In this document: positions 33,515 to 46,721 of the stretch, piece after piece
How the letters are laid out: every line of letters starts with the position of its first letter
How positions within the stretch are numbered: the first letter of the stretch is position 1
Assembly: GCF_036884655.1 (NCBI RefSeq)
Contig: NC_088344.1
Span: 34,643,501 to 34,707,500, forward strand
Direction: 5' to 3'
From: Musa acuminata AAA Group
Taxonomy: Eukaryota > Streptophyta > Magnoliopsida > Zingiberales > Musaceae
Length of the DNA: 64,000 nucleotides
The notes under the pieces: generated by a model
Seen by the model: only the letters and a program-made list of their open reading frames with translations
Database searches by the model: none
Told to the model about the DNA's origin: nothing
Program-made: the position numbers and the translations under genes

Positions 33515-36500
33515 GATTGTATTAGAGCGGGACAAGCACTCATATAAACACTTGGCATATAAATGTGAGGGACCTAGCAGGGCTACAGTGAGGGCAGTCA
33601 ACACACGCGCGACCATTTGGGGGAAAACGAGCATGAAGATATAGGAAAAGAGAGTCGCCCGGAGGAGCAGGCATATGAGATTGGCATTCAGAGGAATATC
33701 CAACCCTTCACGTAAGAGGCACCACGAGAACAAGCAAGCTTGGAAGAATGCGTAGCACACAAAGATTGGGATGACTAAGTTCGAGCTACGACTTGACGTT
33801 GATAATTACACTTGATGGTACTCAAGGCAAGTGAGGCGCTTAGTAAAGGATGAAACCATACAAGATGGAATGAGTTGCTCAGCGACCGAAAGAGTTGTGC
33901 AAAGCTCACAGAGGTGAGGGGAATTGATAACTCGAAGAATTCGGTACTCATGCAAGTGCTTGTATATGGACCATGGAATATTCATGGCCATCCCAAGGTG
34001 ACTGAAACTCGGCGCCATGAAGCATTAAAACTTTCTTTTCAGTATGGGAAGGATACGTTCGTAGGAGGCTGAAGTGTGCATTAAGTTCAACATGTTGCTA
34101 GGCCTTGAGTGGTGCAACAAGGGCTGTATTGACGTGGAGTAGTAATTTAGCAAGTATGTTTGTAGAAGGCAGAACAATGCACAGTTTGTTCAGTAAATCG
34201 GAGTAGTCAAAGGGAATGGTGGTCTCTGAAATGTTCAGAGAAAAAGAAGCGAAGAGAAATGTTGCTCCAACGGTACAGATATCCAGGAGGGATAGGTCCC
34301 GGTTCTCTAGAGAGAGAATCATGTGCAACAGACCGTACATGTTCAGGAGGAGTACCTCAAAAATAACAACTCCACGAAGCTCAATGAACCGAGCGAGCAG
34401 CGAGGAGTCATCGCATGATCTCGCTTGAGAGAATGCATTGGTTGATGCATTGCCAGATCAAGTGGGAGAGCGACCCAAGGCAACATAAATAAAGGCACAC
34501 TTGGAGTCGATATGAAAATCAGACTCAATGGAGGGCTGACCCGTGGAATGGTGGGCGTGAGGGCCACCGTCAACTCAATACAAAACGAGGAGCGGAGTAA
34601 CTTGGGTGTAACTTAGCGAAGTACCCAAGCTGCATGAAGGGAGCCGATATAGAAGATGGAACATAAAGTAGAGGCACAAAGCTTTCCATAGATAGAAGTC
34701 AAGGATATGAACTCTTGCAGGATCATGTTGTTCAATGGGTCCTTCATTCTGATAGAGCGGACTCATCTTGCATGGTGCCAAAGATGAAGGGAGCTTCTGG
34801 GCACATGCATCTTATCTCGAAGAAACATTTGAGGGAGGAATTAAGGCGACTCAACTTGCGGAGGCGAAGTTGGGTTCAGAATGTCTTGACACGGGGTAAT
34901 ACGACACGGAGGCGAGTACTCTCGAAGAATATGCCACAGTGTTGCCATTCAAGTTACCATGAAGGAAGCGATGCGCAGCGAAGATTGTGCTGGTAGGGGT
35001 AGAGGCCCGGGATCCAGACAATGTCACACCATTTTCAGCGAAGTCGGTGGACTTCGAGAGCTACCAGGCAACGGACTGTCCTAGAGCGGTGCTTCATCTA
35101 GGTGTGACCCAAGAGTGGGTGGATAAAAGTCGATTGCCAAAGGAGCGAATAAAATCGAAGGTGGAAGATACCCTGTAATGTATTGGTAGAGGCCACACAT
35201 GGAGGGATCACAATTCGAGTTCATCCCATAAGGATCAGAATGCAATAGAGATGTCACCAAGAGGTGACATGGTGTAGTAGATCGTAGTGGAACAGTTAGT
35301 GGCAATGCGATACACACGAATATAGTCCCGTGAGGGACTATATCATACGGAGGTATGATCAGGAGCTATTGGAAGCTCCACTTCAGTGAACAACACGACG
35401 ACAAGAAGGGCTTTGGATTCAAGGAGTGAAGGTCATGGTACTGCAGAGGCGGGTCTTCCATCCGTGCATCGAATTTTGCATCGGATGAAAGCCTGGGTTA
35501 TCAGCATATGGGGGTTGTGTTCTACCGAGGGAAAAGTTTGAATGCAAGTACTAGTGAGTCCCATGGGAGGGACTTGATCATGCAGAGATATGATCAAAGC
35601 AGTTGGAGAGTTGGACTGCTCCAGAACCTATATTCGCTTAAGGGAGCCTGGCAAGTCAAAGAACAAGGTCGAGTAAGCGAACGTTACTACCAAGGAAACT
35701 AAGGAGAACAGAATCGGTGCAAACCCTACAACGTGATGACAGAGGCCATGCATGAGAGTTGCAGTTTGTCTTTCCATCGACCAAAGGGAGCTACTTGGAG
35801 AACACAGAGGTGTTGAAGCAGGGGGTCGAAAGGTGCGAGGAAGTGACGACTAGTCCAGAGGAACTTAGCTACCCAAAATCAAGCATTAGTTAGAATGGAG
35901 GTGGACTGGGAGGAGTGCCGAATAGACATATCTACTGATCATAAACAAAAGGGATGCAAATGCGAGGCGATGGATAGTAGGGCCATGGGCATGGCAGCAC
36001 TATGGTATTGTAGAGGCGGGACTTCCGTGAAAGTCATTGATCCCTTACTCTCATGGAGGGAGAGCACTTGGTCGTGAAACGGGCTGAGGAGGTAGAGCAT
36101 GCAGAGGCAAACTCTAAGTACCAAGAAAAGGCTAAAGAGCAGAGGCTAAGGAACTTCATAAGACTAGTGTCAACGAGTTTCTCATCAAAATAGCCGAAAA
36201 TGAAAGACTTTGGGTCATGCAAGAGTGCACGACCAAGGAACGAAGCAGGCAGTACGCAGTGCTGTACATTTGCTATTCAGTGGAGTAGGCGGTCGGGTTG
36301 ATGGAGAAGATGGTACAATCCCAAAGGCGACCAAAACTATTAGAGACTTACTCCAAGTTGGAGTGAAAACTTCCTGTATTCCAAAGTTCGATGGCATTGA
36401 GAAGGTGAATCATAGTAGCTAACTCAATGCAAGGAGTGCAAACACTTCGAGTACTTCATAAGTATGAGCAAAGAGCAAGCGAAGGTCAATAACTAGCTCG

Positions 36501-37195
36501 ATGCATGTAGTACAACCCTTGAGGAGGCGGGCGAAGTCAAGTAATCATTGCCTTATTAACTCTTAAGAGAATGGGCGAAACCGAGTACTCCAATTCTCTT
36601 ATCCATCCAGTAGAGGAGCTCTGCACAGGTTCAAAGACCCTTTGAAGATATTATAGGACAATAGTTATCAAATCCTCACCAATGGTGATCAATGCTACTG
36701 AGAGTAGATTATCTGCTTCATTTCATAATAGAATGCCAATCAAAAGTAGAAGTGATGCGAATCTATTTGGAAGTGATAACTAAATGAAAGAAAAGTTGAT
36801 AGGAAAATTTTGTGGAGGAAGGACCCAAAACTTCATAAGTTTGCGAGGCGATGCTCGTTAAAACTCTAACAAGCATCCACCCAGTTCAAGTAGCATGAGG
36901 CATTTGAGAGACTAGCGCATGGAAAGGATGGTCTTTTCCTTCATCTGGAGGATCCGTAGGAACCAACAGGGATCAACACAACTCAGCCAACCCCACACTA
37001 GAGTCAGAGTCATTGACGAGTTGAAGAAGCATGACAGATCAAAGATTCGACTACTCAAAAACAACAGCGGAGAGCGGTTGGGAGCCAAGAGACACATTGC
37101 AGTTGGAGTAAACGATTGAAGACTTAGCAAAGGTGAGGAGTTGCAGTGTTGGCAAAGGCTTCGACGAGGACGTCGAAGGAATAAGTGGGGGAGAA

Positions 37196-37553
37196 TGTCA
37201 CAGACAAAGTTCTAAATATGATGTTTGATGTAATAGTTGGGTTTGGTGGCTTTCTTAGGCTTATAAATAAATGTTGTGTCATGTTAACACTTGTGAGAGA
37301 TATTCGATTTGTAGTGGACCATTTTGACCTTTTATTATGTAACAATTCAGAGCTTGTAAAGTCTGTTTGTAATTTACATTGTCTATGAAGTGTTTCCTGA
37401 AAGGTTTGCTTATGGATCTCGAGTGATGCGCTTTCTTTAACCTATTTTATCTTTTGTAAGTCGGACCATAAGAGGTTTCGGGGAGGCTAACCTTTGCAGA
37501 CGGACATGCATAAGTACCGCACGACTTAGGTAAAACCAATTAAGTCCGTGACA
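37196..37553 (+). repeat. Right LTR of the LARD-like element
   Basis: 358 bp, starting TGTCACAGAC directly after the polypurine tract and ending GTCCGTGACA. It is collinear with the left LTR except for the roughly 90-bp segment missing near its start. Confidence 0.85.
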
Positions 37554-38329
37554 TCACATTAAAACTATAGAAATCACAACATGCGAGAGTCACGATTCCC
37601 TTTGGATCAAAACGATATTCATGTTGAGTCTATTAACTCCGTCTCGAACCAATAAACTAAAATCTATCTTAACGAAAATATATTTTTAAGAAATATATGT
37701 TTTTTTTTTTTTAAGAATGGTCAACTCTATCATTCACAGCCTCAAATTAATAGGAGAGTCATTAGCTTGCATGAGGGCGATGGGAGACAATGGAAGACAG
37801 TACCCTTCCATCATTCACAGCCGCAATGCCAACCAACTGTGAACAGGGCATTGCTAATACTAAATATATATATACATATATGGCCAGCTGCATCAGCTCG
37901 AGATCTAACAGCTACAAAGCCCTTTGGCTCTGTTAAACCTTTGCTGCTTCACCTCTTCTGGGTGTTGTAGTCAGGCTGCATAGATGCCCGTTGCTGCGCT
38001 GCAGGTGACGATGCATGCCTCCCCTGTGTCACATGCTTGGTCTGATCAATGATGGCTAGTGTAGGGATAAGAATCATCCGTATAGAGATAGACAGAGAGA
38101 GAGTTGTATCTGGTGACACAGGCAACAATGGACAAGACGGAAACATTGAAGGAGGAGCATCATTCGTTCTCTTGCTGCAGCCGGAAAGCATCACAAATCA
38201 TCGGCCGACAAACTTCTCTTTCGCATTCTTCCGTCTCAGAGAAATCTCCTCCACGAGCCAAGCTTGTCTTTGGCTCTTGGCATTTCAAGCCAACTTCGTG
38301 AGGCTCCCGTAAATATAAGATCAGGATAA

Positions 38330-39048
38330 GATTAATATATAAAATTTTTATCTTTAAATATTAAAAAAAATTATTTGTCAACTTAAATCTTAATCTCAGA
38401 CGTCGGCAAAAGATCAATCTTATCTTATCGTTGAAAGAGTAGACAGTCATATCCACTAACAACATGATCAAAGCTTATGAAATAGTATCAAATAACTTGT
38501 GTCAGCATAAAATTTATTTTTATACTATTTTTATGTAAAAAAATTTAATATTAAAATCCGAAGTCAAATAACACTGGATCAAATTTATGATGCATATATT
38601 TGATATGCGAGTACATCATCATTGAATCCGAAAGCTATAATGATATCGATCTATAAGAAAAACTAGACTCATTTTCTCCTATCTTCCGATTCTTTACCAG
38701 ACTACCAAGAGCAATATATTTAGAGATAAATGAAAGATAAAAAAAAAATTTATAATCTCTCTCTTATTGAGTGGTTCACATACTAAAAGGGAGATGAGAG
38801 AAGATTTATAATTTCTCAATGATATCATGTATCCACGTATTTATATATCTATATTGAGTTCATAGGAGGTCCTATTTTTACTTTTTATAAGCGAGAGTAG
38901 AGGGTCTAGGAGAAATAATTAGGAGAGTCTCTTCCATCAAAGTGATCTCATAAAGAATCCTATCTCAATAATCATAGTTAGAATCTAATTATATTCATAA
39001 TATATTTTACATAATTAGATAGAACCATATAATCTAATAGTGTTAACA
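38330..39048 (-). mobile_element. Ty1/copia-type LTR and leader remnant
   Basis: On the minus strand, an LTR-like start TGTTAACACTATTAGATTA at 39048 is followed by AT-rich sequence, a TATA-like TATAAATACG and then, near 38655-38635, TCGATATCATTATAGCTTTCGG. That is a decayed form of the initiator-Met primer-binding site TGGTATCAGAGCTTCGG seen after copia LTRs. About 300 bp of presumed untranslated leader follows. No coding part or second LTR is visible. Confidence 0.5.
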
Positions 39049-39084
39049 TGATCTAAAATAGCATAATCTTCGTTGGAAACTTCA

Positions 39085-41390
39085 TTATATTCTCAGCTCT
39101 CCAATGCTAACCTTCGTTGAGAACTTCATCACTACATGATAGGTCGACACCATCGCCCTCAATGTGTTTAGTGTGAGTCGACCTATGATTGCATTGTATA
39201 CTGAGGGGATATCAATCATCATGAATCTGGCCATCACCGTTTTGGAGCATGGCTCATCCTCAAATGTGAGATGCAAGTTTATAATCCCAAGAGGAGAGAT
39301 CGAGTCATTAGTGAACCACATTAGCGAAGAAAAAATAGAAGTGAGGTTGTTAGTCCAGATTTCGAGCATTTGGAAAGAGTTAAAATAGAGGATATCAACA
39401 AAGCTACTTGTATCAATCATGACCATCTTCACTCAAACATTGATCATCTTCATGGAGATGGCTAAGACATTATCATGGTTTGGGTTGAGGTACCTCATCT
39501 CTTCTTCCCTAAAGATTATTTCTATGTTGTCTCTCATTTGTGGGTGCTTTTCAATGGTCACTTGAGAATAAGCTTTACGACCCAAGAAGTTATCTCCTCC
39601 CGAGGTAGGTCCACCAATGATGATATTCCGGGGTGTCCCTGACAAGTGAGTTCTTTAGTATATTCCTTCAAATCACGACAATCTTCCATATCATGGCCAT
39701 AATCTCAATATAAGTAGTAGTACTTGAATCTCTCTCTTTGCCAACGGAATATTCATTGGTTGAGGGTCTCTTAAGAGTCCATTTTCTTTTATCTATAAAA
39801 AGACTTTAGTTCTGATCATATTCAGGGGAGTTAACTTGACCTCAAGCAAGGCAATTCGGGTCAATCACTTCTTCTTCGCTGTGGTGACCTTGGGGTCAAC
39901 GAGGATTGTAGCTGATCTTATCTTGACCTTTTGTATCTTTTATTTTAGACCATTATCTTTGCTGGAATATATTGATTGACCCGTTGGAGTACTTCAAGTA
40001 TTGTCATTAATGGTCTCTCTACCAATAACTAGAAAAGATGAGAGGGCTTCAGTTCCATCATGAAGGTTTGTATGACAAGTGATGGATGTACATCTTGCAT
40101 GTCTCGAATCTAGTTGGTGAATGAGAGATGAAATCTAAGAGTGTCTCCTCCTCTCCTTACCTAAGTTCGATAAATATTATCGTTGATGACTTCAGACATA
40201 TATTCTCAAGGAAGTGAAGCTCGAATTTCCTAACAAACTGAATAAAGGAACTAATAGAGAGCGACATAAGATAAGTGTACCATTCTTGTATCGAGCCTCT
40301 TAATATAGTTGGGAAGACAAGACATATTAGGACATCTGAAGTACCATATAATGATAGTTGGGTGCGAAAAATAATGATATGCTCTAGTGAGTCAATATTA
40401 CCATCAAAGGCCTCATGGATGTCTTTAGTGAACGACGATAGACACGAGGTAGGGTTGGTCGACCCATTCTCTCTTGTCCATTTGCAGTAGTTGGATCATT
40501 AGGAAATCATTTGTCGAATCTGCCAACTAGGTTTGAGATTCAAGTGGAATAGAATAGTGGTGTGGTAGTGTGTTAAATTTTGTAGTTGGGGAACAAGGTG
40601 CTTGCTTGATCAGTGGCTCGATGAGCTTTGGGCGCTCTTAAGATATTGATATCACGTTAGGTGGGGGAACCCCGATGGGCACTAGTGTTGGTGTCGTTTG
40701 AGTTGCTGACTACGATTAAGGTGGTGGTGTTGCTTATCGATTAATTAGGGTAAGAGCAGAGCAACAGCTTACGTCATTCCTATTGGCGCTTGTACATATT
40801 GTATAAGGTTTATAAATGCTTCAGCAGGGACGAACAAGTGACTCGGGGTCGCCCTCGAGTCATTGAAGAGATGCCAATTGTATTGACATTTGTGTCGAAG
40901 TTGATGCATTCATTGTGGAAAGGGTGGCTGTTGCACCCCTGAGTGAAAGTACTGTGGGTCATGGGAAGGCCTCCTCGCTCGAGTGTTCATCGAGAGGGTT
41001 GGTAGGCAAATGTTCTCATAACATCAGGCCCTCTTTTTAGTGCCAAATTGTTAGGAGAAAAAAATATTGACGTCTTGGTTAGTCTTACATGGTCCAAAGT
41101 CATATGTGTAGAATTATCCGATGTGTCTTCGAGATGAAAACATCGAGCTCCTTATATGCAACATACACAAATATCAAAGTCGATGAGAGATTTTCCGATA
41201 TAGTTCATCTGATGCTTAAGTTAGTAACCTGAGATATATGAATACGAATATGAATAGTCAAAGGAAGTCTGTGTTAAAGATGAGCCTTTATAATTTATCA
41301 TAAAAAGCATGAACGAAGTTTAAGATTATCTTTTTCCTCATAAATGATAAAAAGAAAACTTATAATTATCTTTCAAAAATCGATGATCAT
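39085..41390 (-). mobile_element. Decayed Ty3/gypsy element: LTR, gag and protease
   Basis: Antisense remnant in the order LTR, primer-binding site, gag, protease. The LTR-like part is about 41390-41048: TATAAAGGCTCAT, ACTAACTTAAGCATC, AGGAGCTCGATG, ending CTCCTAACA. It is followed by TTTGGCACTAAAAAGAGGG, a mutated form of the TTTGGCGCCGTCTGTGGG-type site of Tat-lineage elements. Gag traces with many stops run about 40560-39650 and include a zinc-knuckle-region DYGHDMEDCRDLKE. Protease-like residues at 39432-39085 include MIDTSSFVDILYF, SPLGIINLHLTF, PSVYNAIIGRLTLNTLRA and VSTYHVVMKFSTK. The active-site DTGS is altered to DTSS. RT, RNase H and integrase are absent; the copia LTR remnant abuts it on the left. 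Confidence 0.8.
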
Positions 41391-42206
41391 AAGAAGAAAG
41401 CTTTTATCTTATGAAACAGAAATAAATAACTTATAAAATGACATGCCCCGAACAGAAATAAATACCTCAGCAAATTTTTCTGCCAACAACCACATGTTAT
41501 ATAAAAGTAGAATATATTATTGCAAATAATATATATGATCTCCAAACATTCATCTCCATCCACAGAATAAACCTGCAACAGTCATCTAAACAAATGCATT
41601 CAGTTTCCATCACAAAGTTCAGAGCCTTATACATAAGTTTCTTACAGATAACCAAAGCTGCAAGTGAAGTATCATCGAAATTCCATTTTGCGACCTATCC
41701 ATCATCCATCGAGCTCCATTTTAAAGATCCTACAGCATGTGATGTATCACAAGAGGTCCAAATTGTATCGACTACCAATATATATTCGGTCATAAGGTTC
41801 CAATATTATCATGCACAACTTTGGTTGTTTTGGATATTAATAATTTGGGTGATCAAGAAACATTTAGTCTGGCTAATTTCTTTCATAAGTTTGGTTTGGA
41901 TAATTCCTAATACGAACGATTAGTATTACTTTGGAGCGTAATGATTATATTATATGTAAGCAAAGATGCAATGAGTTACATTTTTAATTTTTCCTGCAAT
42001 TATCTTTATCATTTATGTGCATTTTCAATTATAAGTAACTAAAAATCAACATCATGATTCATATGCTGTGAGAATTTGATGAGAAATTATGCATCAAATT
42101 TAATATTAATATATCATATTTTCCTAAAGCATCGAAGGGAAGCATATTTCAGGAGCCTTTCTTGGCCTTTAGAACTCTCTGGAACCCCTTATTGTGCTCC
42201 TTGCGG

Positions 42207-42213
42207 TATAATA
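42207..42213 (+). promoter_or_regulatory. TATA-like box of the FKBP62-type gene
   Basis: TATAATA within GCGGTATAATACTCC, 113-119 bp upstream of the start codon and followed by a CT-rich leader. Position and context fit a core promoter. Confidence 0.55.
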
Positions 42214-42325
42214 CTCCTCTCTTTCTGTCTCTGTATCTGTCTCCCTCCGCCATATCTCCGCCGTATCCGAGGCGATCGCATCAGGCCCCGTTGCCCTAAT
42301 CCCTGCACGGAGCCAAGCCGCCGTC

Positions 42326-45300
42326 ATGGACGAAGAGGACTTCGATCTTCCGGGCGGCGAGGAGGAGGCCGCGATGATGGACCCGCCCGACGATGGCCCC
42401 GCGCTCAAGGTCGGCGAGGAGAAGGAGGTCGGAAAGCAGGGGCTCAAGAAGAAGCTCGTCAAGGAGGGGTCCGGGTGGGAGACGCCCGAGGTGGGAGATG
42501 AAGTCGAAGGTATTCCGACGAGAAATCTCGGACGTCGTTGCGTTCTTTGGGACATTTTGTTTGGTTCGGATGAGGTTGTGTGGTGGCTTTACTGTCTATT
42601 TCTGAGAAGGAAAAATCTGACCTTTCGAGGGTTTGGATCGCAGTGCACTACACTGGGACTCTGCTCGACGGGACCAAGTTCGATTCGAGCCGTGATCGGG
42701 GGACGGCGTTCAAATTCAAGCTCGGCCAAGGTGGGTTTTCAGCTCCACAGATTTGTGTCTTCGTCAGGTTTCCCTTTATCAGGAAGGAATATGGATTTGG
42801 TTTCCTGAATAGGTTATGTCTTAAATGTGACCCTTCTTCTTCAAGGCTAGTACTTTCCATTATTAGTATTATGTAATGCTCATCAAAGTATTAATGTCAG
42901 CAGATATGCCTGCTACATGAAGGCATCAATATTACCAGAAGAGTAACTATGAGTTGTTCAAGAGTTTCTATTCTTGCATCTTCAATGTGCTTCCAGCCAA
43001 GGCTGGATGTCCAGCATATGTCATTAAAACTTTGCTCAAGTTTGAAACTGTAAGAAGCAAGAATCATCAAGGTAACTAAGCCTTGTTTAAGTTGTAAGAA
43101 GGTGTTTGTGTAGCTATCTAATGATCACTTGTTTTATGGATTATGTTTGAGACAAGTAATACAGTAAATAATAGTGGTGCTATTGGACCATGGATGCCTT
43201 CTACTTGAAATGTAGTGCTGGTCAAAGGTTCTCAAGTATTATCGATCTGGGAACTAACAAAAATTTGTGGCGCCAAAGAGTATGCTTAGCGGCGCATAGT
43301 ATTATCTTTCTATGATTTTCTTTTTCTAATCGTGTTAAGTTGTATTTCTCATCATCAAGAGGGAGAGCTTGTACACCACAGTGTGACCTAAGTGAACAGG
43401 GTTTGAGTCATAAAAACAATCTCTTCTCTTATTGAGGTAAGACCTCTTACATCGAACCTTTTATTGGTAGGAGTCTCATCTAATGGACTGTTTTTTTTCC
43501 TATAATTTAGTAACATAATGATGGGTTGAGCAGACTATGATTCGATTAGGGGCAAGTTTCATGCTCTTTTTTCTATTCAAGTTGTTTTGCAATTTTCTTA
43601 CTCTTAAATCCAAATATTTTTTGCTTTCTAATTATGTAAACAAGTATTTGTAGAAAGTTCTTACTTTCCACAAGTTATCTCAGCTGATATGTACTAAATT
43701 TACTATATCAGAAGTGCTAGAGTTATTTATGTATGACTGAAATCATATCCCAAACTGTCAACAAATCGATGCTTTATTTTCTGATTAGCATATTTGTTCT
43801 TTTCCTCTTATTTTATGGTTCTTCCAGGACAAGTCATAAAGGGATGGGATCAAGGTATTAAAACTATGAAGAAGGGTGAAAATGCCATCTTCACCATACC
43901 TCCAGAGCTGGCTTATGGTCAATCTGGTTCTCCTCCCACTATCCCACCCAATGCCACTCTCCAATTTGATGTGGAGTTACTGTCATGGTGTAGTGTGAAG
44001 GACATATGCAAAGACGGAGGCATATTTAAGAAGATCCTGAAGGAAGGGGAGAAGTGGGAGAACCCAAAAGATCTCGATGAAGTTCTTGGTACATTCTCTT
44101 TTCCTTGAATTTTGCTTTTATATTCATATGTCCTCTTTGGAATCAAGAAGTGTCAACATTCTCCATCTCATCAGTGACATACGAAGCCCGGCTTGAGGAT
44201 GGAACTGTGATCTCAAAATCAGAGGGAGTAGAGTTTACTGTTAAAAATGGTTAGTGTAACTCTACAAGTTGTGTTGCTGGAATGTTGATCTTGTTTAACT
44301 AGCCAAAATATCCTTCCGGGATCAGGTTTCTTCTGTCCTGCATTGGCTAAAGCTGTGAAAACCATGAAGAAGGCTGAAAGGGTGCTCCTTACTGTGAAAC
44401 CACAATGTAAGGTTACATTGGACTAGTTTTGTAATTTATCCATGGCTCCATTGTAATACATTGCAATGTGTAACTTATGTTCGATGTCCTTTTTGAGGAT
44501 AGATGCATTTGGCGGAAAAGGTAGACCGGCTTCTGGTGATGAGGGTGCTGTGCCACCAAATGCCACTTTCTGTATTGAGCTTGAATTAATATCATGGAAG
44601 ACTGTTACCGAGATAGGGGATGACAGAAAGATCATTAAGAAGACTCTCAAGGAAGGAGAAGGTTACCAAAAGCCAAATGAAGGAGCGGTTGTGACAGGTA
44701 GTGATCCAGAAGTCATATCATACATGTTTTACATAACTGTCGTAGCACCCTGTTGGTTGATATCTTTTATAGTTTTATTTTGATATATGCAGTGAAGTTG
44801 ATTGGTAAGCTACAAGATGGGACAGTCTTTGTGAAGAAGGGTCATGATGAGCAGGAGCCATTTGAGTTCAAGACCGATGAAGGTCTAATTGCTCTTATTT
44901 CATATTTTTGTTGCTTGCATCCAGCTGTGTAAAGGTAGGAATGACTCATGATTTTTGTGACAGAACAAGTCATCGAGGGTCTTGACCGAGCAGTGATGAG
45001 TATGAAGAAAGGAGAGATTGCTTTGGTAACTATTCCACCAGAATATGCATTCTCATTCACCGAGTCGAAGCAGGAACTTGCTGTGGTTCCTGCCAACTCC
45101 ACTGTCATATATGAAGTTGAGCTTGTATCATTTATTAAGGTGGGCAGCCCCTCTCACCCTCTCATATTTGATTGTCGCAGTCTAGTTTTGGATAGTAGAC
45201 TAATGAGCCTCATTTACCACATTTCTCCTACAGGAGAAAGAATCATGGGACATGAACACCGCAGAGAAGATTGAAGCTGCTGGTAAGAAAAAAGAAGAGG

Positions 45301-46015
45301 GAAATGCATTGTTTAAATTGGGCAAATATGCTAGAGCTTCCAAGAGATACGAAAAGGTTATTTATTATACATATTCCACTTGTTTTGATATGTCCCTTCG
45401 TTTCATGTAATAATTCAGGTGTTTGTGGCTTACTTTTTTACTTCCCCGTGTTCAGGGTGCCAAGTTCATCGAGTATGATAACTCATTTAGTGAAGAGGAA
45501 AAGAAGCAATCCAGGGCATTAAAAGCCATATGCAATCTCAATAATGCAGCCTGCAAATTGAAGTTCAAAGACTACAAAGAGGCAGAGAAGCTTTGCTCCA
45601 AGGTATCGGTCAATCCCTTGGCTTATTTAATGTGCTATTTGGACCAATGTAGACTAGTTTCATAATTTATACAGTACACTAAGAACAGAGAGGGGTTGTC
45701 AAACTAGGTCCTGGAGGTTGACAGCAGAAATGTAAAGGCCCTGTATAGGAGAGCCCAAGCTTATATTCAGCTTGCTGATTTGGATCTTGCAGAGTTGGAC
45801 ATCAAGAAAGCACTTGAAATTGATCCGGACAACAGGTATGTTAAGGCAGACATATGGATCATTATAGATGGCACTACTGTTAGCTTGCTCACTCGTGGTT
45901 GTGTTGTTATAGGGATGTGAAATTGGAATATAAAAGTTTGAAGGAGAAGATGAGGGAATACAACAAGAAAGATGCCAAGTTTTATGGCAACATATTTGCC
46001 AAAATGAGCAAATGA
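42326..46015 (+). CDS. FKBP62: FKBP62/ROF1-type peptidyl-prolyl isomerase with TPR domain
   Basis: A large cytosolic/nuclear immunophilin that binds HSP90 through its TPR domain and acts in heat-stress tolerance (Arabidopsis ROF1/ROF2). Exons: 42326-42509, 42644-42730, 43828-44088, 44175-44249, 44326-44406, 44503-44697, 44793-44882, 44964-45139, 45234-45356, 45456-45602, 45708-45835, 45913-46015; 1,650 nt, 549 residues, the usual length. FKBP domain 1 (about 60-152) keeps the active-site set: [39 protein letters not shown]. Domains 2 and 3 (about 175-267 and 293-385) have the fold signatures but lose most pocket residues, for example no GW after QVIEG, so they are probably inactive. The TPR part (about 400-515) includes [20 protein letters not shown] and [20 protein letters not shown]. 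The N-terminus is acidic ([14 protein letters not shown]). Whether it is the ROF1 or ROF2 co-orthologue cannot be told. Confidence 0.95.
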
Positions 46016-46721
46016 GAGCTGACCGAAGCCACTGTAAGACCTCGAAACTTAGAAAGTTAAATACGCCGGTAGTTGGCGCAAATTGACATGGATCAGACTC
46101 GTTATTTGATGGAAATTTTGCAGAAAACTGGAGCTAGGCAGTACCTGAGCGGGCAATGGACAGAAGGAGCCTACGAGAGGTTGATGAGATTCGAGATGAA
46201 TAGCTCTTTCCTTGGTCTTCTTTTGTTAATCGTGGCATCTTTGGAGTCGGTTTGCATGGGGATGGTAGGTAGTTAATGTGATCCACCTATTATGCAGAGG
46301 TTGGTGACATATTAAAGGTCTAAAACGAAAACTATTAGTCGTGTTGGTGTGTCTCAGTATCCCACGCACCTAAAATTAAATCTATTTGGTCCAACCGCTG
46401 AAGCTGTCACACCATTCATTTCCTTGTATAGCGCTCCTCCGAGGCTGATGGTTATTGGATCGCAGGTAATTCTGGCATGCCACTCCCATGGCAAAGTATG
46501 TATGGACAGCGAACGGCTCTCTGCATCGTGTGCTGAAGGAATTCAGTATGAAGAATAACACAGCACTAGAGTGAAAAATTAATGAGACTAAGTCACCGAT
46601 CAACTTGCCAACGATTCGAAGGCGCGCTACAAAATGTCCTAATCCACCAAAAAGGTTAATGGTTATTGAAATGATGCATCGACTGCTAGATTATAGTGAT
46701 ACTTTATAGTCTCTCGAGAAA
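46016..46721. other. Shared 3' region of two convergent FKBP genes
   Basis: Only 706 bp separate the stop codons of the FKBP62-type gene (plus) and the FKBP15-type gene (minus). Both 3' UTRs and terminators must lie here and may overlap. AATAAC-like poly(A) signal variants occur near 46552 (plus) and about 46665 (minus). No other gene is visible. Confidence 0.6.

Larger units (their letters stand above)
33067..37553 (+). mobile_element. Non-autonomous LTR retrotransposon (LARD-like)
   Basis: A structurally complete but non-coding element of 4,487 bp. Left LTR 33067-33514 and right LTR 37196-37553 share TGTCAC at the start and long collinear blocks such as AAATGTTGTGTCATGT, CACTTGTGAGAGATATT, TTGTCTATGAAGTGTTTC and TACCGCACGACTTAGG-like words. 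A primer-binding site resembling TGGTATCAGAGC (initiator tRNA-Met) is at 33517-33528 (TTGTATTAGAGC). A polypurine tract AAGTGGGGGAGAA lies directly before the right LTR (37183-37195). The 3.7-kb interior has only frames under 100 codons, and I found no gag, protease, RT or integrase motif. The right LTR ends GTGACA; the left LTR end is mutated. No target-site duplication is visible, so the insertion is probably old. Confidence 0.85.

Noticed and set aside
42076..42501. 141-codon frame overlapping the start of the FKBP62-type gene
   Set aside because: It reads through the CT-rich leader and first exon in the wrong frame; the arginine-rich end is typical of out-of-frame GC-rich exon DNA.
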